A stretch of DNA of 64,000 bases from Siphonodentalium dalli (Eukaryota > Mollusca > Scaphopoda > Gadilida > Siphonodentaliidae), in contig CP136068.1 of the NCBI GenBank assembly GCA_032622095.1, positions 11,203,729-11,267,728 on the forward strand, in the 5' to 3' direction. This document shows, in pieces, positions 12,401 through 24,011 of the stretch. The translations under genes were made by a program, and so were the position numbers. The notes under the pieces are model-generated. The model was not told the DNA's origin. It saw only the letters and a program-made list of their open reading frames with translations, and did not search any database. The number at the start of each line of letters is the position of its first letter. Position 1 is the stretch's first letter.

Positions 12401-13999
12401 GACGAACAGTACGACCTGTAGACCGCGCCAATCTATTTAATTTTGAAATCAAAGATGGCTGCCAGCGGCCATGTTTTTTGGCCAAATTACCCCAAAATGA
12501 CTCATTCCCATCTACATGTCAATGTCAACATTCGTGACAAATTTCATAATAATCTGACCAATGTTAAGACATGTAGCCTGTGCCAAAGGATTTAGTCATA
12601 CAAAGAGTAACATTCAAGATGGCTGCTGGCGGCCATGTTTTTCGGCCAAATGACCCCAAAATGACTCGTTCCCATCTACATGTCATTGTTAACATTCTTG
12701 ATAAATTTTATGATGATCAGACTAAAGATATGACCTGTAACCCGTGCTAAATAATTTAGTCATACAAAGAGTAAAATCCAAGATGGCTTCTGGCGGGCAC
12801 GTGTTTTGGCCGAATTACCCCTAAATGACTCGTTCCCATCTACATGTCAATATTAACATCCATGACAAATTTCATGATGACAAGGCGAACAGTACGACCT
12901 GTGGCCCGTGCTAATGAATTAAATTTTGAAATCAAAGATGGCTGCTGACGGCCATGATTTTTGTCTGAATGACTCCAAGATGACTCGTTCCCATCTTCAT
13001 GTCATTATTAACATTCATGACAAATTTTATGATGATCAGACTAAAGGTACGACCTGAAGCCCGTGCTAAAGGATTTAGTTATACAAAGAGTAAAATTCAA
13101 GATGGCTGCTGGCGGCCATGTTTTTCGGCCAAATGACCCCAACATGACTCGTTCCCATCTACATGTCATTGTTAACATTCATGATACATTTTATGATGAT
13201 CAGATTAAAGGTATGACCTGTAACCCGTGCTAACGAATTTAGTCACACAAAGAGTAAAATCCAAGATGGCTGCTGGCGGCCATGTTTTTGGCCGAATTAC
13301 CCCAAGATGACTCGTTCCCATCTACATGTCAATATTAACATCCATGACAAATTTCACGATGATAAGACGAACAGTACGACCTTTGGCCCGTGCTAATGAA
13401 TTAAATTTTGAAATCAAAGATGGCTGCTGACGGCCATGATTTTTCTCGGAATGACCCCAAAATGACTCGTTCCCATCTACATTGTACATGTCAATAGCCA
13501 TGACAAATATCATAATGATCTGACCAAAGGTACGACCTAGAGCCTGTGCCGAAGGATTTAGTCATGAAAAGAGTAAAATCCAAGATGCTCATGACGGCCA
13601 TGTTTTTTGGTCGAACCACCCCAAAATGAATCATTCCCATCAGCCTGTCATTAGTAACATCCATGACAAATTTCATGATAATCAGACGAACAGTACGACC
13701 TGTAGACCGCGCCAATCTATTTAATTTTGAAATCAAAGATGGCTGCCAGCGGCCATGTTTTTTGGCCAAATTACCCCAAAATGACTCATTCCCATCTACA
13801 TGTCAATGTCAACATTCGTGACAAATTTCATAATAATCTGACCAATGTTAAGACATGTAGCCTGTGCCAAAGGATTTAGTCATACAAAGAGTAAAATTCA
13901 ATATGGCTGCTGGCGGCCATGTTTTTCGGCCAAATGACCCAAAAATGACTCGTTCCCATGGCTCGTTCCCATGGCTTGTAGCCCGTGCTAATGGATTGC
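9490..13999 (+). repeat. 1284-bp higher-order repeat within the satellite
   Basis: The same minus-strand frame starts at 9490, 10923, 12207 and 13491: steps of 1433, 1284 and 1284 bp. A second marker frame at 10754, 12038 and 13322 also gives 1284. The 1284-bp unit holds eight ~160-bp monomers. The first interval carries about 149 bp extra, roughly one additional monomer. Monomers within a unit differ clearly, while corresponding monomers of adjacent units are nearly identical. That is the signature of higher-order amplification by unequal exchange. Confidence 0.88.
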
Positions 14000-14081
14000 A
14001 TTTTAACATCAAGATGGCCAATGGCAGCCATGTTTTTTTCCGAATGACCCAAAAATGACGACGGATACCAAACCATTGCAA

Positions 14082-14113
14082 TAGCTCAGACTTTACAAAG
14101 TAAAGTTGAGCTA
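14082..14113. repeat. Hairpin-type element terminus (array end)
   Basis: TAGCTCAGACTTTAC, a short loop and GTAAAGTTGAGCTA follow GACGACGGATACCAAACCA. Satellite units stop here, so the hairpin marks the right boundary of the repeat element. Confidence 0.65.
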
Positions 14114-14314
14114 AAAATCAGAACTCGGTCAGATACCAAGTTTGTAAAGCTGAAAAGTATCATTTGAGATTACTGAATAAAGATCCGAATGCAAAAATAC
14201 CGACTTCCCCCATTACAACATCTATCCAGGTATTTTGTTGTTCTGCAGTATGTTGTCTGATTGGGGGTGCGGACATTAATGGCTGACCTGTGTACTTGCC
14301 TCGGGGTATCAAGA

Positions 14315-14990
14315 GAAGTCAGCCCAAAACAAGGTCGGCCACAAGAGAAGTCGGCCCGGGTAAATTAAAGATTGGTCAAGAAAAGTCGGCCCCATTATTA
14401 GTTTACTGTCTGTTAATGCCTGTGGTACAATAAGATGTGACCGACATTTCGCCACACGGTGTCATAGGGGATTACATCACCTCGTAGCTTTCCATTTTAT
14501 GTGACCATGTTTTGGTCACATGGTGTCAAGGAGGATTATATGTCACCTCCTGGCAATCCATTTGCTTGTCGCGCATTGTCATGGCTTTACGCAGATATGT
14601 CGATAGGGTTCGTTAAACGGAAATTTAAATCTGTACCGGAAAAAGAGCCATATATACAAGACATGGTATTATAACCTTCACACTTAGTCAGCCAATTAAT
14701 CTATAGACCTAAACAATGTCCTGTCATAATTATAATGGGCGTCGCGCCAGAGGGATTTAAACATGGAAGCATTCAGCGAAACGCCGATAAAGATCAACAC
14801 TAAGTCATATACAATGTAGTGTTGAACAAGGTTTCCGTGACACCTGATATACATGTATGTTACATGTGTACTCAATTGAGTAAACATGTCACTAACTGAT
14901 GTTAATAGCTGGGCCGACTTCGTACGGGGCCGTCCCGACTTCTCTGTGGCCGACTTCGTAGCGGGGCCGACTTCTCCTGTATTCCGCCTG
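14315..14990. mobile_element. Small element with AGTCGGCC-rich inverted ends
   Basis: AGAGAAGTC..CC and GGTCGGCCACAAGAGAAGTC at 14315-14395 reappear as reverse complement at about 14907-14985. The two clusters therefore face each other across roughly 600 bp. Inside, two related ~60-bp blocks (GTGACC...CACA.GGTGTCA followed by GGATTA..TCACCTC) occur near 14438 and 14502. The right cluster overlaps the last two dozen codons of the gypsy integrase frame, suggesting insertion into the 3' part of that retroelement. Exact ends and a target duplication were not found. Confidence 0.5.
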
Positions 14991-15849
14991 GAATATGACG
15001 TTTCCGAACCTTAGGCTCTGGTGGCCGTACAGGTGGGATACGAGGATCCACAATTGGGGCATCAGCATCTCTCTGTTCAAGAGGAGATTTAAGGGCTGTG
15101 TCGTCATCTGGAAAGTCAAAGGGTAAAGAACCAATAGGCAACAAGTGGTTCCAATGTAAAGTTCTTTGCTTTCCATTGTCATCTTCTAAATTAAAAACAG
15201 GAATGTCAGAATTTGGTTGGGATTTAACAGTGTATACTTCAGAATCATATTTATCTGCCAATTTATGTCTGCCTTCGAAAGCTAATGTCTTTACTAAGAC
15301 TCTGTCACCTACATGTATAGTTGCACCACGAAGCTTTCGATTATAATATTTGGCATTACTACTCTGAGCACCAGACATAGATTTGGATGCTAATCTATAA
15401 GAATCAGAAAGTCTCTGTCTGAGATCTGAAACATAATCACAATAAGAAGTTTGATCAGAATCAGGTTTATTCAGACCAAATAAAACATCAAGAGGTAACC
15501 GTGGTTCTCTTCCGAACATCAACTGAAAAGGAGCAAAACCAGTAGTTTCATGCCTAGTACAATTGTAAGCATGAACAAGAGGACCTATATGGGATTTCCA
15601 GTCATGTTTCTGGTCAGGATTAAGTGTACCTAACATACTAATAAGTGTGCGATTAAATCGCTCTGTAACACCATTCCCCATCGGATGATAAGGAGTAGTT
15701 CGGGACTTCTTGATGCTGCAAAGCTGACAAAGTTCAGAAATAAGTTGAGATTCAAAATTAGCACCTTGATCACTATGAATACGTTGAGGGTAACCATAAT
15801 GAATAAAGAAATTGTTAAACAATACATCAGCAGTAGTCTTTGCAGTCAT
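14902..15849 (-). pseudogene. Ty3/gypsy integrase, C-terminal part
   Basis: This frame continues the integrase begun in the frame ending at 15846. It holds the second catalytic Asp in IHSDQGANFES (about residue 27) and the catalytic Glu in GNGVTERFNRTL (about residue 64). A C-terminal module follows, beginning GDRVLVK near residue 175 and resembling the GPY/F-type domain of animal gypsy integrases. The family role is insertion of retroelement cDNA into the host genome. The frame is displaced by -1 from the upstream one, with the break inside the core between the first and second catalytic Asp. The last ~25 residues are Arg/Ser/Pro-rich and encoded by AGTCGGCC repeats, so they are probably read-through into another element. 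The listed start is not a genuine initiation site. Confidence 0.88.
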
Positions 15850-18533
15850 GTTCCTTGTGGGATAAGCCTGTGCATATTTAGAAAATGATCTGTCATAACA
15901 AGCACATATTGGTAACCACCTTTAGAACAATCAAGAGTAAGAAAATCAATACAAACAAGTTCAAGAGGTTGAGACGTAGTGATGGATACTAAAGTTGCTC
16001 TGAAATTCGGATTAGTTTTCACTCGAAGACATCTATGACAATGTTTTATCCAATCATCGACAGCACTGTCGATACCTGGAAAATAAAATCTTTCTTTCAC
16101 GAGTGAAACTGTTCTGTCACGACCTGGATGTCCTATATCATTATGTAATGCTTTTAGAACAAAAGAAATCTGTGAATGTGGTAAAACGAGCTGAGTGGTG
16201 GTTTTACCATTAAAAGTGGACTCTCTATAAAGAACTCCTCGCTGCAACCTAAGCTTAGAAAAATGTCTTAAAAATGCTGAATGAAGCTTAGAAGGGGGAA
16301 GGGACTTTCTCTTTGGGCAACTATTTCTTCTCACGGCTGATAACCATACGGACAATACATCATCTCTTTCTTGCAATCTTCTCCAATCCCTATAATTCAT
16401 TTCATCAAGATCATGACCTACATCATCTTGAACAGAATTTAAAACATCAGTGCTGCAACATAAACTTTCAACAAAAGGTTGCTGAACCTGTAATGAATTA
16501 CAAATAACTTGAACTGAATCATTTGTAATCTGAGGAGGTGTATCCAACCTAGATAAGGCATCTGAATCGGTATTAGATTTACCGGGTCTGTAAACAATAT
16601 CAAATTTAAAAGAACCTAAGGCTGATAACCATCTCTGTCCAGTAGCATCTAATTTGGCTGAAGTTAAAACATATGTTAAAGAATTGTTATCAGTATACAC
16701 TACAAAATAATTACCATATAAATAGTCATAAAACTTTTCTGTAACTGCCCACTTTAAAGCTAAAAATTCTAACTTATGTGCCGGGTAATTCTTTTCTGCT
16801 GCTGTGGTTCCTCGGCTGCCATATGCAATAACTCTCTTCACGCCATCGATCTCTTGGTAAAGGACACAACCTAAACCATGAAAGGACGCATCAGTATGGA
16901 CTTCAAAGGGCCTGCTGTAATCAGGGTAACCTAAAATTGGGGGATTAGAAAGACGATTTTTCAAAGTATCAAATGCAGACTGCTGCTCATGCTCCCATTT
17001 CCATTTCCCTGTAAAAGAGGATTTAACCTTGTTCTTTGGCTTCTTTGTATTTGTAGGGGGAAGTAAATCTGTCAAGGGCTTAGCAATCCTGGAAAAATTA
17101 GGACAATACTTTCTGTAATAACCTGCAAAGCCAAGAAATGATCGCAATTGATCAGAGTTCTTGGGAACTGGCCAGTTGACAATTTTGTCAACTTTCGCAG
17201 GATCCGTCTCGATACCTTTCTCTGAAACTACATGGCCTACATATGAGACACGGCGCATGAAAAACTTACACTTTGCTGGGGCCAGTTTCAAACCACATTC
17301 TCTGAGCCTGTCAAAAACAAGTCTAAGTCGCTCCAACATCTCTGGAACAGATTTTGACCATACAATGACGTCATCAACATAAATATTACATATATTCCTG
17401 TTAAGACCATCGAGGCAGTCTTCCATCATTCTCTGAAAGCTAGAAGGACTATTGTTTAAACCAAATGCAAGTCTATTATATTCATAGAAACCTAGACCTC
17501 CAACAGTAAAAGCTGTTCTCTCTTTGTGCTCCTCTGCAATTTCCAATTGATGAAAACCAGATTTGAGATCGAGAACTGAGTAGTACTTGGCACCTGCTAA
17601 GTAATCAAAAAGGTATTCAGGCCTAGGGAGTGCATAATTATCTGGAATAGTGCGTTTATTTAAAATTCTAAAATCTGTACACATACGAAGGTCATTTGAA
17701 CCCTTCTTCCTAACTAAAACAACATTAGAAGAATATGGACTGTGATATCGGCGTATAATGCCGGCAGCTAACAACTGGTGAAGATGATTTCTCACTTCAT
17801 CAATCATGCTCGGAGGTAAACGTCTCGGACGATCCTTGAAAGGCGTAGAATCATACATGCCGATCCTATGCTTAACTGCACTGTAAAAACCTAAATCAAG
17901 ATCATGCTGTGAAAAAACATCTGAAAACTCTTTGATGAGATTCATTGCAACAGATATATCCTTTACATCATCGAGAGAAGAAACATCGATAGTAATTTTA
18001 TCAAGAAATGAAGAGGTAGTCTCTGAACCTGGGGAGGTTTCAATATCTTGCTCAACAGAGACTGGCTGTACTTGACAAATAACAGAGTTGGGTGCTATAC
18101 TAATAGTCCTAGAAGAAATATTTGACAAGTGAACATCAACAGAATCAGTGCTCTTGAAATCATATTTCACAATATATGGACCTATCTCTAAAAATTTGAA
18201 CCGCTCATCATCTGGAAGTGGCTGCAAAATAGCACATGTGGGTTGGTACGGAATCTTGTGATCAATAAAACCAGTAACAACTTTCTTAGTATTAGGATGG
18301 AGAATAACATGAGTATTCTCAGCAGACTTTACATGACCTAGAACAAAGTTGTGTTTAGCAAGTTCTTTCTCCCTAGAAATCATGCATCTGAATGCCATGA
18401 ACCAAGACGATGACAAGTTTGCATTCTGTAAAAACCTGTTACCATGTTCACCCTTGCACAACTGCATGAGTTCTGAAAGAATATTAGTTCCTAGCAAAAC
18501 TGGCACTGACATGTTATAAAAACTGTTTGGCAC
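15846..18533 (-). pseudogene. Ty3/gypsy pol: protease end, RT, RNase H, integrase N-terminal part
   Basis: Domains in order. The C-terminal half of an aspartic protease (VPVLLGTNIL, residues 10-19). Reverse transcriptase at about 220-440, with LDLKSGFHQLE (first catalytic Asp near 322) and YVDD at 385-388. RNase H at about 540-660 with HTDAS, the Glu of KLEFLALK, YTDNN and the SDALSRL motif. The integrase HHCC zinc domain (H..NDIGHPG, C..C near 832) and the first core Asp in CIDFLTLD. The frame then ends after TDHF. The order PR-RT-RH-IN identifies Ty3/gypsy (Metaviridae). It is -1 relative to the gag-protease frame upstream, and a second -1 change truncates it within integrase. Neither site has a canonical slippery heptamer. 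I read this as a decayed copy, though sequencing indels are possible. Confidence 0.93.
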
Positions 18534-19300
18534 TACAAGAACTCTTTACTGGAATCTTGTCCTAAAGAAGGAACTGTAATAGGACACTGAATATATCCAA
18601 GATAAGGGAGTTTGTTGCCATCAGCACACTCTATATTACGTATAACGGACAAGGGCTGCAAAGGAATATGTTTCAAGAAAGTGCTGTAAAATTGCTCGCA
18701 AATTGTGGAGCAAGTCGAACCTGTATCAACAAGTGCCTTAGTATTGTAACCTGAAACAATAATATCTGACTCCGTAGCATTTCCATTTATACAATGTTCC
18801 TTACTGGAATCATTAACAAATTGAGATTTGTTAATAAATCTCCGGGATCTATCCTGTGGACGAAAAATTTTATCTCTATCATAGTAGCGATAGTATCCAC
18901 CTTTCCTACAACCAAACGCTTTATGCGTCAAATCACCACATTTCCAACATCCGGTGTATCTACCAGATACATACTCTCCTTGTAACCTATCATTTGTGTG
19001 ATTACTATAATCATTTGTCTCATCTGAAATATTATGTGACTCCTTCTGAAAATAATGAGCATTATCGCTTCTCTCTGCATACTGCCCTCTGTGATTCCTA
19101 TTCCGATATCTCTGCGCACGCCGTCTGGAGTAAGAGTTATAACCACTGTTATAATTATCATTTCTGTAATAATCATCATTGCTGTAATTATTATCATAAC
19201 TATTTTCACTATTTCTCTTTAACTCCTCTATCCGAACTGTCAATTCCAATATCTCAGCCTTTATCTTCAACATAACTTCCTCTGAAATCTGTGACGCCAT
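18533..19300 (-). CDS. Ty3/gypsy nucleocapsid-protease frame (short Gag)
   Basis: The N-terminus (residues 1-30) is helix-forming and rich in Glu, Leu and Lys. An Asn/Tyr/Ser/Arg-rich low-complexity region follows. One CCHC zinc knuckle, CWKCGDLTHKAFGC, lies at about residues 117-130. The protease active site ALVDTGST lies near residue 190. The protease is interrupted at the frame end, and its second half lies in the next frame. No capsid-like helical domain is seen between the start and the knuckle. The element therefore has an unusually short Gag, has lost capsid, or encodes it upstream in a broken frame. The ATG at 19300 is the first Met and looks like a plausible start. Confidence 0.82.
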   Translation of the reverse strand: MASQISEEVMLKIKAEILELTVRIEELKRNSENSYDNNYSNDDYYRNDNYNSGYNSYSRRRAQRYRNRNHRGQYAERSDNAHYFQKESHNISDETNDYSNHTNDRLQGEYVSGRYTGCWKCGDLTHKAFGCRKGGYYRYYDRDKIFRPQDRSRRFINKSQFVNDSSKEHCINGNATESDIIVSGYNTKALVDTGSTCSTICEQFYSTFLKHIPLQPLSVIRNIECADGNKLPYLGYIQCPITVPSLGQDSSKEFL

Positions 19301-20560
19301 CTTCCACTAACTCGCAAGTAGCTAGGAAAAATTTGAAAGTATTTCAACAACGATCGACCTACAAATTCTAAGAAATGTCTCTGGAAAAAAAAATGTCTCT
19401 TTAACTAACTGGAATAAAAAATAATTCAAGTCGAAACCTACAAAAGAATTCGGGGAAAAAATCACTAAGTGAAAAGGTCAAAGTAATTAACCTTGTTGAA
19501 CGCTGAAAACGTTAAGTGAAAATAGACTAAACTCAATATCTGAAAAACCGACGCGCTGAAATTTATACAGAAAAACCTAAGTATTTTCTGCCTACCAACT
19601 CAGAAATCACTGAAAAACAAAATTCATTTTGTAATTAAACCTGCGTAAAAAAAAAAAATTCTGCGGAAAAAATTCTCAAGTCCAACTACGTAAGAAAATT
19701 TCTGAAAAATAAAAATTTCTCAAGTTCAACGTAACTCAGACAACTGTAAGTCACCTACAATTTTACTACCAAGCGAATACCTACAAGTCGCATCAAAATT
19801 CAAAATTAATCTGCGATTAAATATTCAAGTCACCTATTTCCGCTCGCTATCTGACGTCAACTGAAAAAATTTCAAAGTCAGATCTAACCTGATCTATCAT
19901 AAACTACAACTCAACAATGGAAAAATAAATTAATTTTTCACGACGCCACTAACAAGTCACCTAATTTCAAGTTAATTGTGCCGTCCGGCGACAAAACTGA
20001 AATATAATCAATCACGTGTTGACACAACAACACATATGAACAGTAAAGTTCACCGTCAACTGAAAGTGATTCGAAAAATTATTCTCCGAACTTGCTCTGA
20101 AAAATCACCTATTTTCGAGCTATATACTCCACCGTCAACTACAAAATTCTCAAATCACAATTCACCGTCACTGAAAATCAATAAAGATTTTTACAATCAC
20201 CTATTGTCGCACTATAAATTCACCGTCGTCTGAAAATTTGAACACAAATTTCACTTCCGCTTGCATGCTAAGTGTGGACTGGCTGAAAATTTATAAGTTT
20301 TCTTGCCGACAACTGCTACTAATTAGTTTGGTTAAGTTAACTTCCACCTAATTAGTGTCGCGAAGAATTTAACTCATGCACCTATCTGATGAAATGAGAT
20401 GAAAGCAAGCGCGATGCGTACTTGGCTCACAAAAAAAAAAATTAGTGGGAAGAGGGTGTGGCAGGGGAGGGGTCAGGGTTGACTCACCGTTAACCTGAGA
20501 CTCCGACAACTGCAGACTTCGACACCAACTTACCATATCACGACTATCAACAAACCAAGA
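19301..20560 (-). other. Probable leader of the gypsy element, A-rich, non-coding
   Basis: No frame is seen. The plus strand is rich in CTGAAAA and CAAGTCACCTA phrases, repeated irregularly. A sequence TGGTGTCGAAGTCTGCAG on the minus strand (about 20516-20533) begins with TGG and could be a tRNA primer binding site, which would place the 5' LTR to its right. No matching LTR was recognised on either side of the element. Confidence 0.35.
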
Positions 20561-23500
20561 TGACAACACCTGCTTGTACTACCAGAACTAGTTGGGACAA
20601 TTTGTCCAACACCGGGTCTGAAAACTACTAACTTATTAATGCTAAGTCAGAATTGCATTGCATAATGTTGGAGACAGAAAGTATTTATCACACCGTCACA
20701 AAAAAGTGATGACCGAATGTCAAGAAATTTTAAATATTCTCGACCAAAATCTCCGGTAATATGCAATGAAATTCACTTTTGCAATTCATAAGCTGACATT
20801 TGGCCTACATGTATGCATTTATCAACAGATGTCACTTTATGACAACATTTCAGTCAAAGAATAAACTTTGAAAGCAAACAATACATAATGTGTGGCTGGA
20901 CGGATATATTATATACCTAACTACACCTAAACAAAAGCTAATAATTAGCTTTAAAGGCTACTAAAGTTGATCAGAATATTTGAAAACAAACTCACGTGTT
21001 ACTGTTTACATTTTTGCGTTCTGACCAATAGAAAATGTAATCCGGTGACGAAACGAAAACGAAACCACGGACTACCAAATTCCGGAAAACACAACTTTAC
21101 CGGGTTTCAATTTACCAAAATCCGGACCACAAATTATTGGCAGAGTAACAAATCGAATTTAAAGTTTGGACTTTGCCCAAACGCTAAAAACGACTAAACA
21201 GAGCTGACAATACACACATTTAGACATAACTATAATATTAAAGTAATACAGCCACACCAAAACAATGTGTTTACAAATTTCACTGAATAACATGAAAATT
21301 TAAAAATTTCAACAAAATTTATAAAATTTTCAACATAATTTATGTTTTTATGCATTTTTTAGCATAAAACTGTTCAAATATTATTGTCTCTTCCAATCCA
21401 ACGCTGAATATCTCCAGAAATCCTGATTGTCATTTTTTTCACAGTTTTTTGAAGCACGAAAACACGAATTTCTACAAAGTTCCAATTTCCACACCAAATT
21501 CAAAGTTCCATACTATAATCAGAGCTATAGCTATACGAATGGGCGCCATTGTGGTAGAGCACAGGGGTGGGTCGTTAGTGAACCATCAGTCGCTATATCA
21601 CAAATATTTATGGGCTCTGAGTCTTAACATCTGGCAGGGTCTATGAAAACACTAAGCCTACCTTAAAAGTCTTCATCATGCATTTAATGAATATTCATTA
21701 TATACCAAACGGAACACATCCAACAAGCATCACACATGGATGACATCACAACACATCTTTATAAACAGCTTGACAGCAACATCACAACATCACATCGAGC
21801 ATCAAACATCAGACATCAAATCGAGAAAAAAGGACCCTGGTGAACAAATACATAGGTTGTAGTTGCTGCCGAATAAATATCCAGTATGGATATTAATAAA
21901 TATATGAAATGTGATTGTGTCAATAAACCAACTTCCCTATTGTCGATATAAACAACTATTTTGACACAACCCTAACTGTGAAGAACAGTTAGAAATAAAA
22001 CCTACATGCTAGTATAAAAGGGTGATTATGAACGCAGTGTGCGATTTCCAACATCACTAAACTATTGGGCAAATATATATTGCAAATGTGATGTAAATCT
22101 AAACATTCAAAACGAAGACAATAGTATTAAAATACAGATATAATAATGTGTAAAAACGTAACAGAATATCACATACCATATCGTAGGAACATAGGTCACG
22201 ATGTCATAACGTAGTTTACATTACACTTTATAGCTTCTACATTCTTCAAGGCATTTGAAGAATTTACTCTATGACTGACGCAATAACAGGAGCGATGTTA
22301 ACTGCGCGAACGCTAATTATGAACTGACAAAAGGCGGCAAATAAGCTTACCTGTCATTGGCTGAAATCCAATGGTGTCTAACAGTTTGATCTAATATTGG
22401 GCGCTGAACTAGACAGAGGAAGACTTAAGCGGGTAAGAGATTGGGCGTAGATGGAAATAGGAAATAGCAAAGTGGAGAACAGGAATGCAACTGGGAAAGG
22501 AAGTGTATAGAACGGAATAGCGCGAAATGGAATGAAATGGACCAAGTACGCGGAATGAAATGATAATGCTGCTATAAAATGTATATTAATGAGTTAGATA
22601 TAATAACTTAGTTAGTCTACATGTGTAGCATGTAATAAAGGCACATACTGTTTTGGTATATAAAGTAGCACTGTCACATGTGCACATTAAAGAACGCTAC
22701 TGCAGTCGCCACAGGGTTATAAAGTTACTAGTACTCGACCGTGGTAGCACCTGGACCCGACATGAATAATTAACAGCCCGAGGGCCTAGTTATAGACCCA
22801 AGACGGAGTTAATCATTCTTGGAGGGTGCCAAGGTGCCCGACAAAATCATGCTATTACTATCATTACCACACCGTCCTGGTGTGAGCATGCGTTAATGAA
22901 AACAACGTTTAGCGCTCGCTTCTGTTCAACTTCACCTTAAAATCATGGAATCATGTCGTGTGTGTAAAATAATATTCATCTAATAAAGAACGCCCTCTAA
23001 AGTGGTAAAAATATTAAGTAATAGTGTTAACGTTGGAATCAACAGAAAGATCAGACTTCAATTTTTGAAGCGCGCGATCGCTCTTGCGGACCATCGCGCG
23101 GCTAAAATTGAAAACCAGTCGGCATTCATCAAAAGGTGATCCTTCGTGCCACGATGATTGACAGTTTAAGTTCTTTGACGTCACACGATGTGAAGTGTCA
23201 AATGCACTATCTGTCTGAGACTGAATGATTCGAAGCTAAAAATACATTTGACCGATTTCTATGTATGGCTTATGACGTCACATAAATTCCTGGAAAATCA
23301 AAGCGAGACCACGTGGCCGGGAGATGTTAACGTATTTATTTCGACAGCATTGAATCGGAGTATTAAATTAATTCATTATTAATAATTATGAATTACAATT
23401 AATATAGGAGCATGTACAATATGAAAACACAGTGTGTAACACTCACTTGTGCTTATGGATAGTGGATTAAGCAGTGTTAAACCATCAAAGAGTTTCAATG

Positions 23501-23684
23501 GACATCCATCGTGAGTAAACTAATTCAATTTACTCAACATTTATGAATGTATTTCCGCTGTTTATTGTATCTTGATAGAAACCGCGCGGCTGGCCAAAAC
23601 CCAGCGAGCGGGACTATGCGCGCCTACATTTTGTAAACATGAAAGTCTGAAAGATATCTGTATGAATTTCAACTGAATACACAT
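20560..23684. other. Unassigned intergenic DNA
   Basis: I see no gene, RNA gene or clear repeat in this 3.1-kb stretch. It is AT-rich with scattered homopolymer runs. A tRNA A-box-like phrase at about 21550 has no matching B-box downstream. Confidence 0.4.
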
Positions 23685-24011
23685 GTACTACCCTGCTGGG
23701 CTAAACAAGTGTCCACTTAACCACGGTGCGCTTAGCATTGCCACTGCGGCCGAAATGCAACTACACAGCGGCTCCACCAGCTAACTATAGTTGGGCCGCG
23801 GTGTATTTGCCATTCGACCATGGTGTAGTTGCCGCTGTGTGCATTCATTAAACTGAAAAAAGACAATATAAACCAGAAATCTAACCACGGTGTACATGCC
23901 ATTCGGCCCCATTGTAGTTACTCAACTGCAGTTACAAACTCTGACACCACCGCCGAACGCCAAACACACCGCGGTGCCAATGGACACTTGTTTTGTCCAG
24001 CAGGGCAGTAC
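23685..24011. mobile_element. MITE with CCCTGCTGG inverted termini
   Basis: Left end GTACTACCCTGCTGGGCTAA, then ACAAGTGTCCA, is matched by the reverse complement at the right end (TGGACACTTGTTTTGTCCAG then CAGGGCAGTAC). The terminal inverted repeats are about 35-45 bp with a few mismatches. Internal DNA repeats CGGTGT, GCCATTCG and GTAGTTGC phrases. At about 327 bp with no coding capacity it fits a MITE. Superfamily is undetermined because the target duplication is ambiguous. Confidence 0.75.

Larger units (their letters stand above)
7740..14113 (+). repeat. ~160-bp satellite array
   Basis: Each unit contains, in order, GGATTTAGTCATGCAAAGAG, TAAAATCCAAGATGGCTGCT, GGCGGCCATGTTTTTTGGCC, a CCCCAAAATGACTCGTTCCC block, TCTACATGTCAAT, a CATCCATGACAAATTTCATG block, and GGTACGACCTGTAGCCCGTG. 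About forty units fill the region. GGCCATGTTTTTTGGCC within each unit can form a small hairpin. Divergence is higher at the left (7.7-9.4 kb) than at the right, where higher-order copies are almost identical. The many short minus-strand frames of 63-101 codons are produced by the repeat and show no known domain. Confidence 0.92.

Noticed and set aside
8505-13769. Many similar minus-strand frames of 63-101 codons, repeated almost identically
   Set aside because: They recur because the ~160-bp satellite recurs; they have no known domain and vary in frame with monomer length.
7740-14113. CRISPR-like array
   Set aside because: Whole ~160-bp units are repeated without short conserved repeats alternating with unique spacers, and the genome is clearly eukaryotic.
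18520-18545. Programmed -1 frameshift between gypsy gag-protease and pol
   Set aside because: No X XXY YYZ heptamer in the short overlap, and the break falls inside the protease, so damage is the simpler reading.
21540-21600. Possible tRNA or tRNA-derived SINE (GTGGTAGAGCA)
   Set aside because: A-box-like phrase only; no B-box GGTTCGA-type sequence or cloverleaf pairing downstream.
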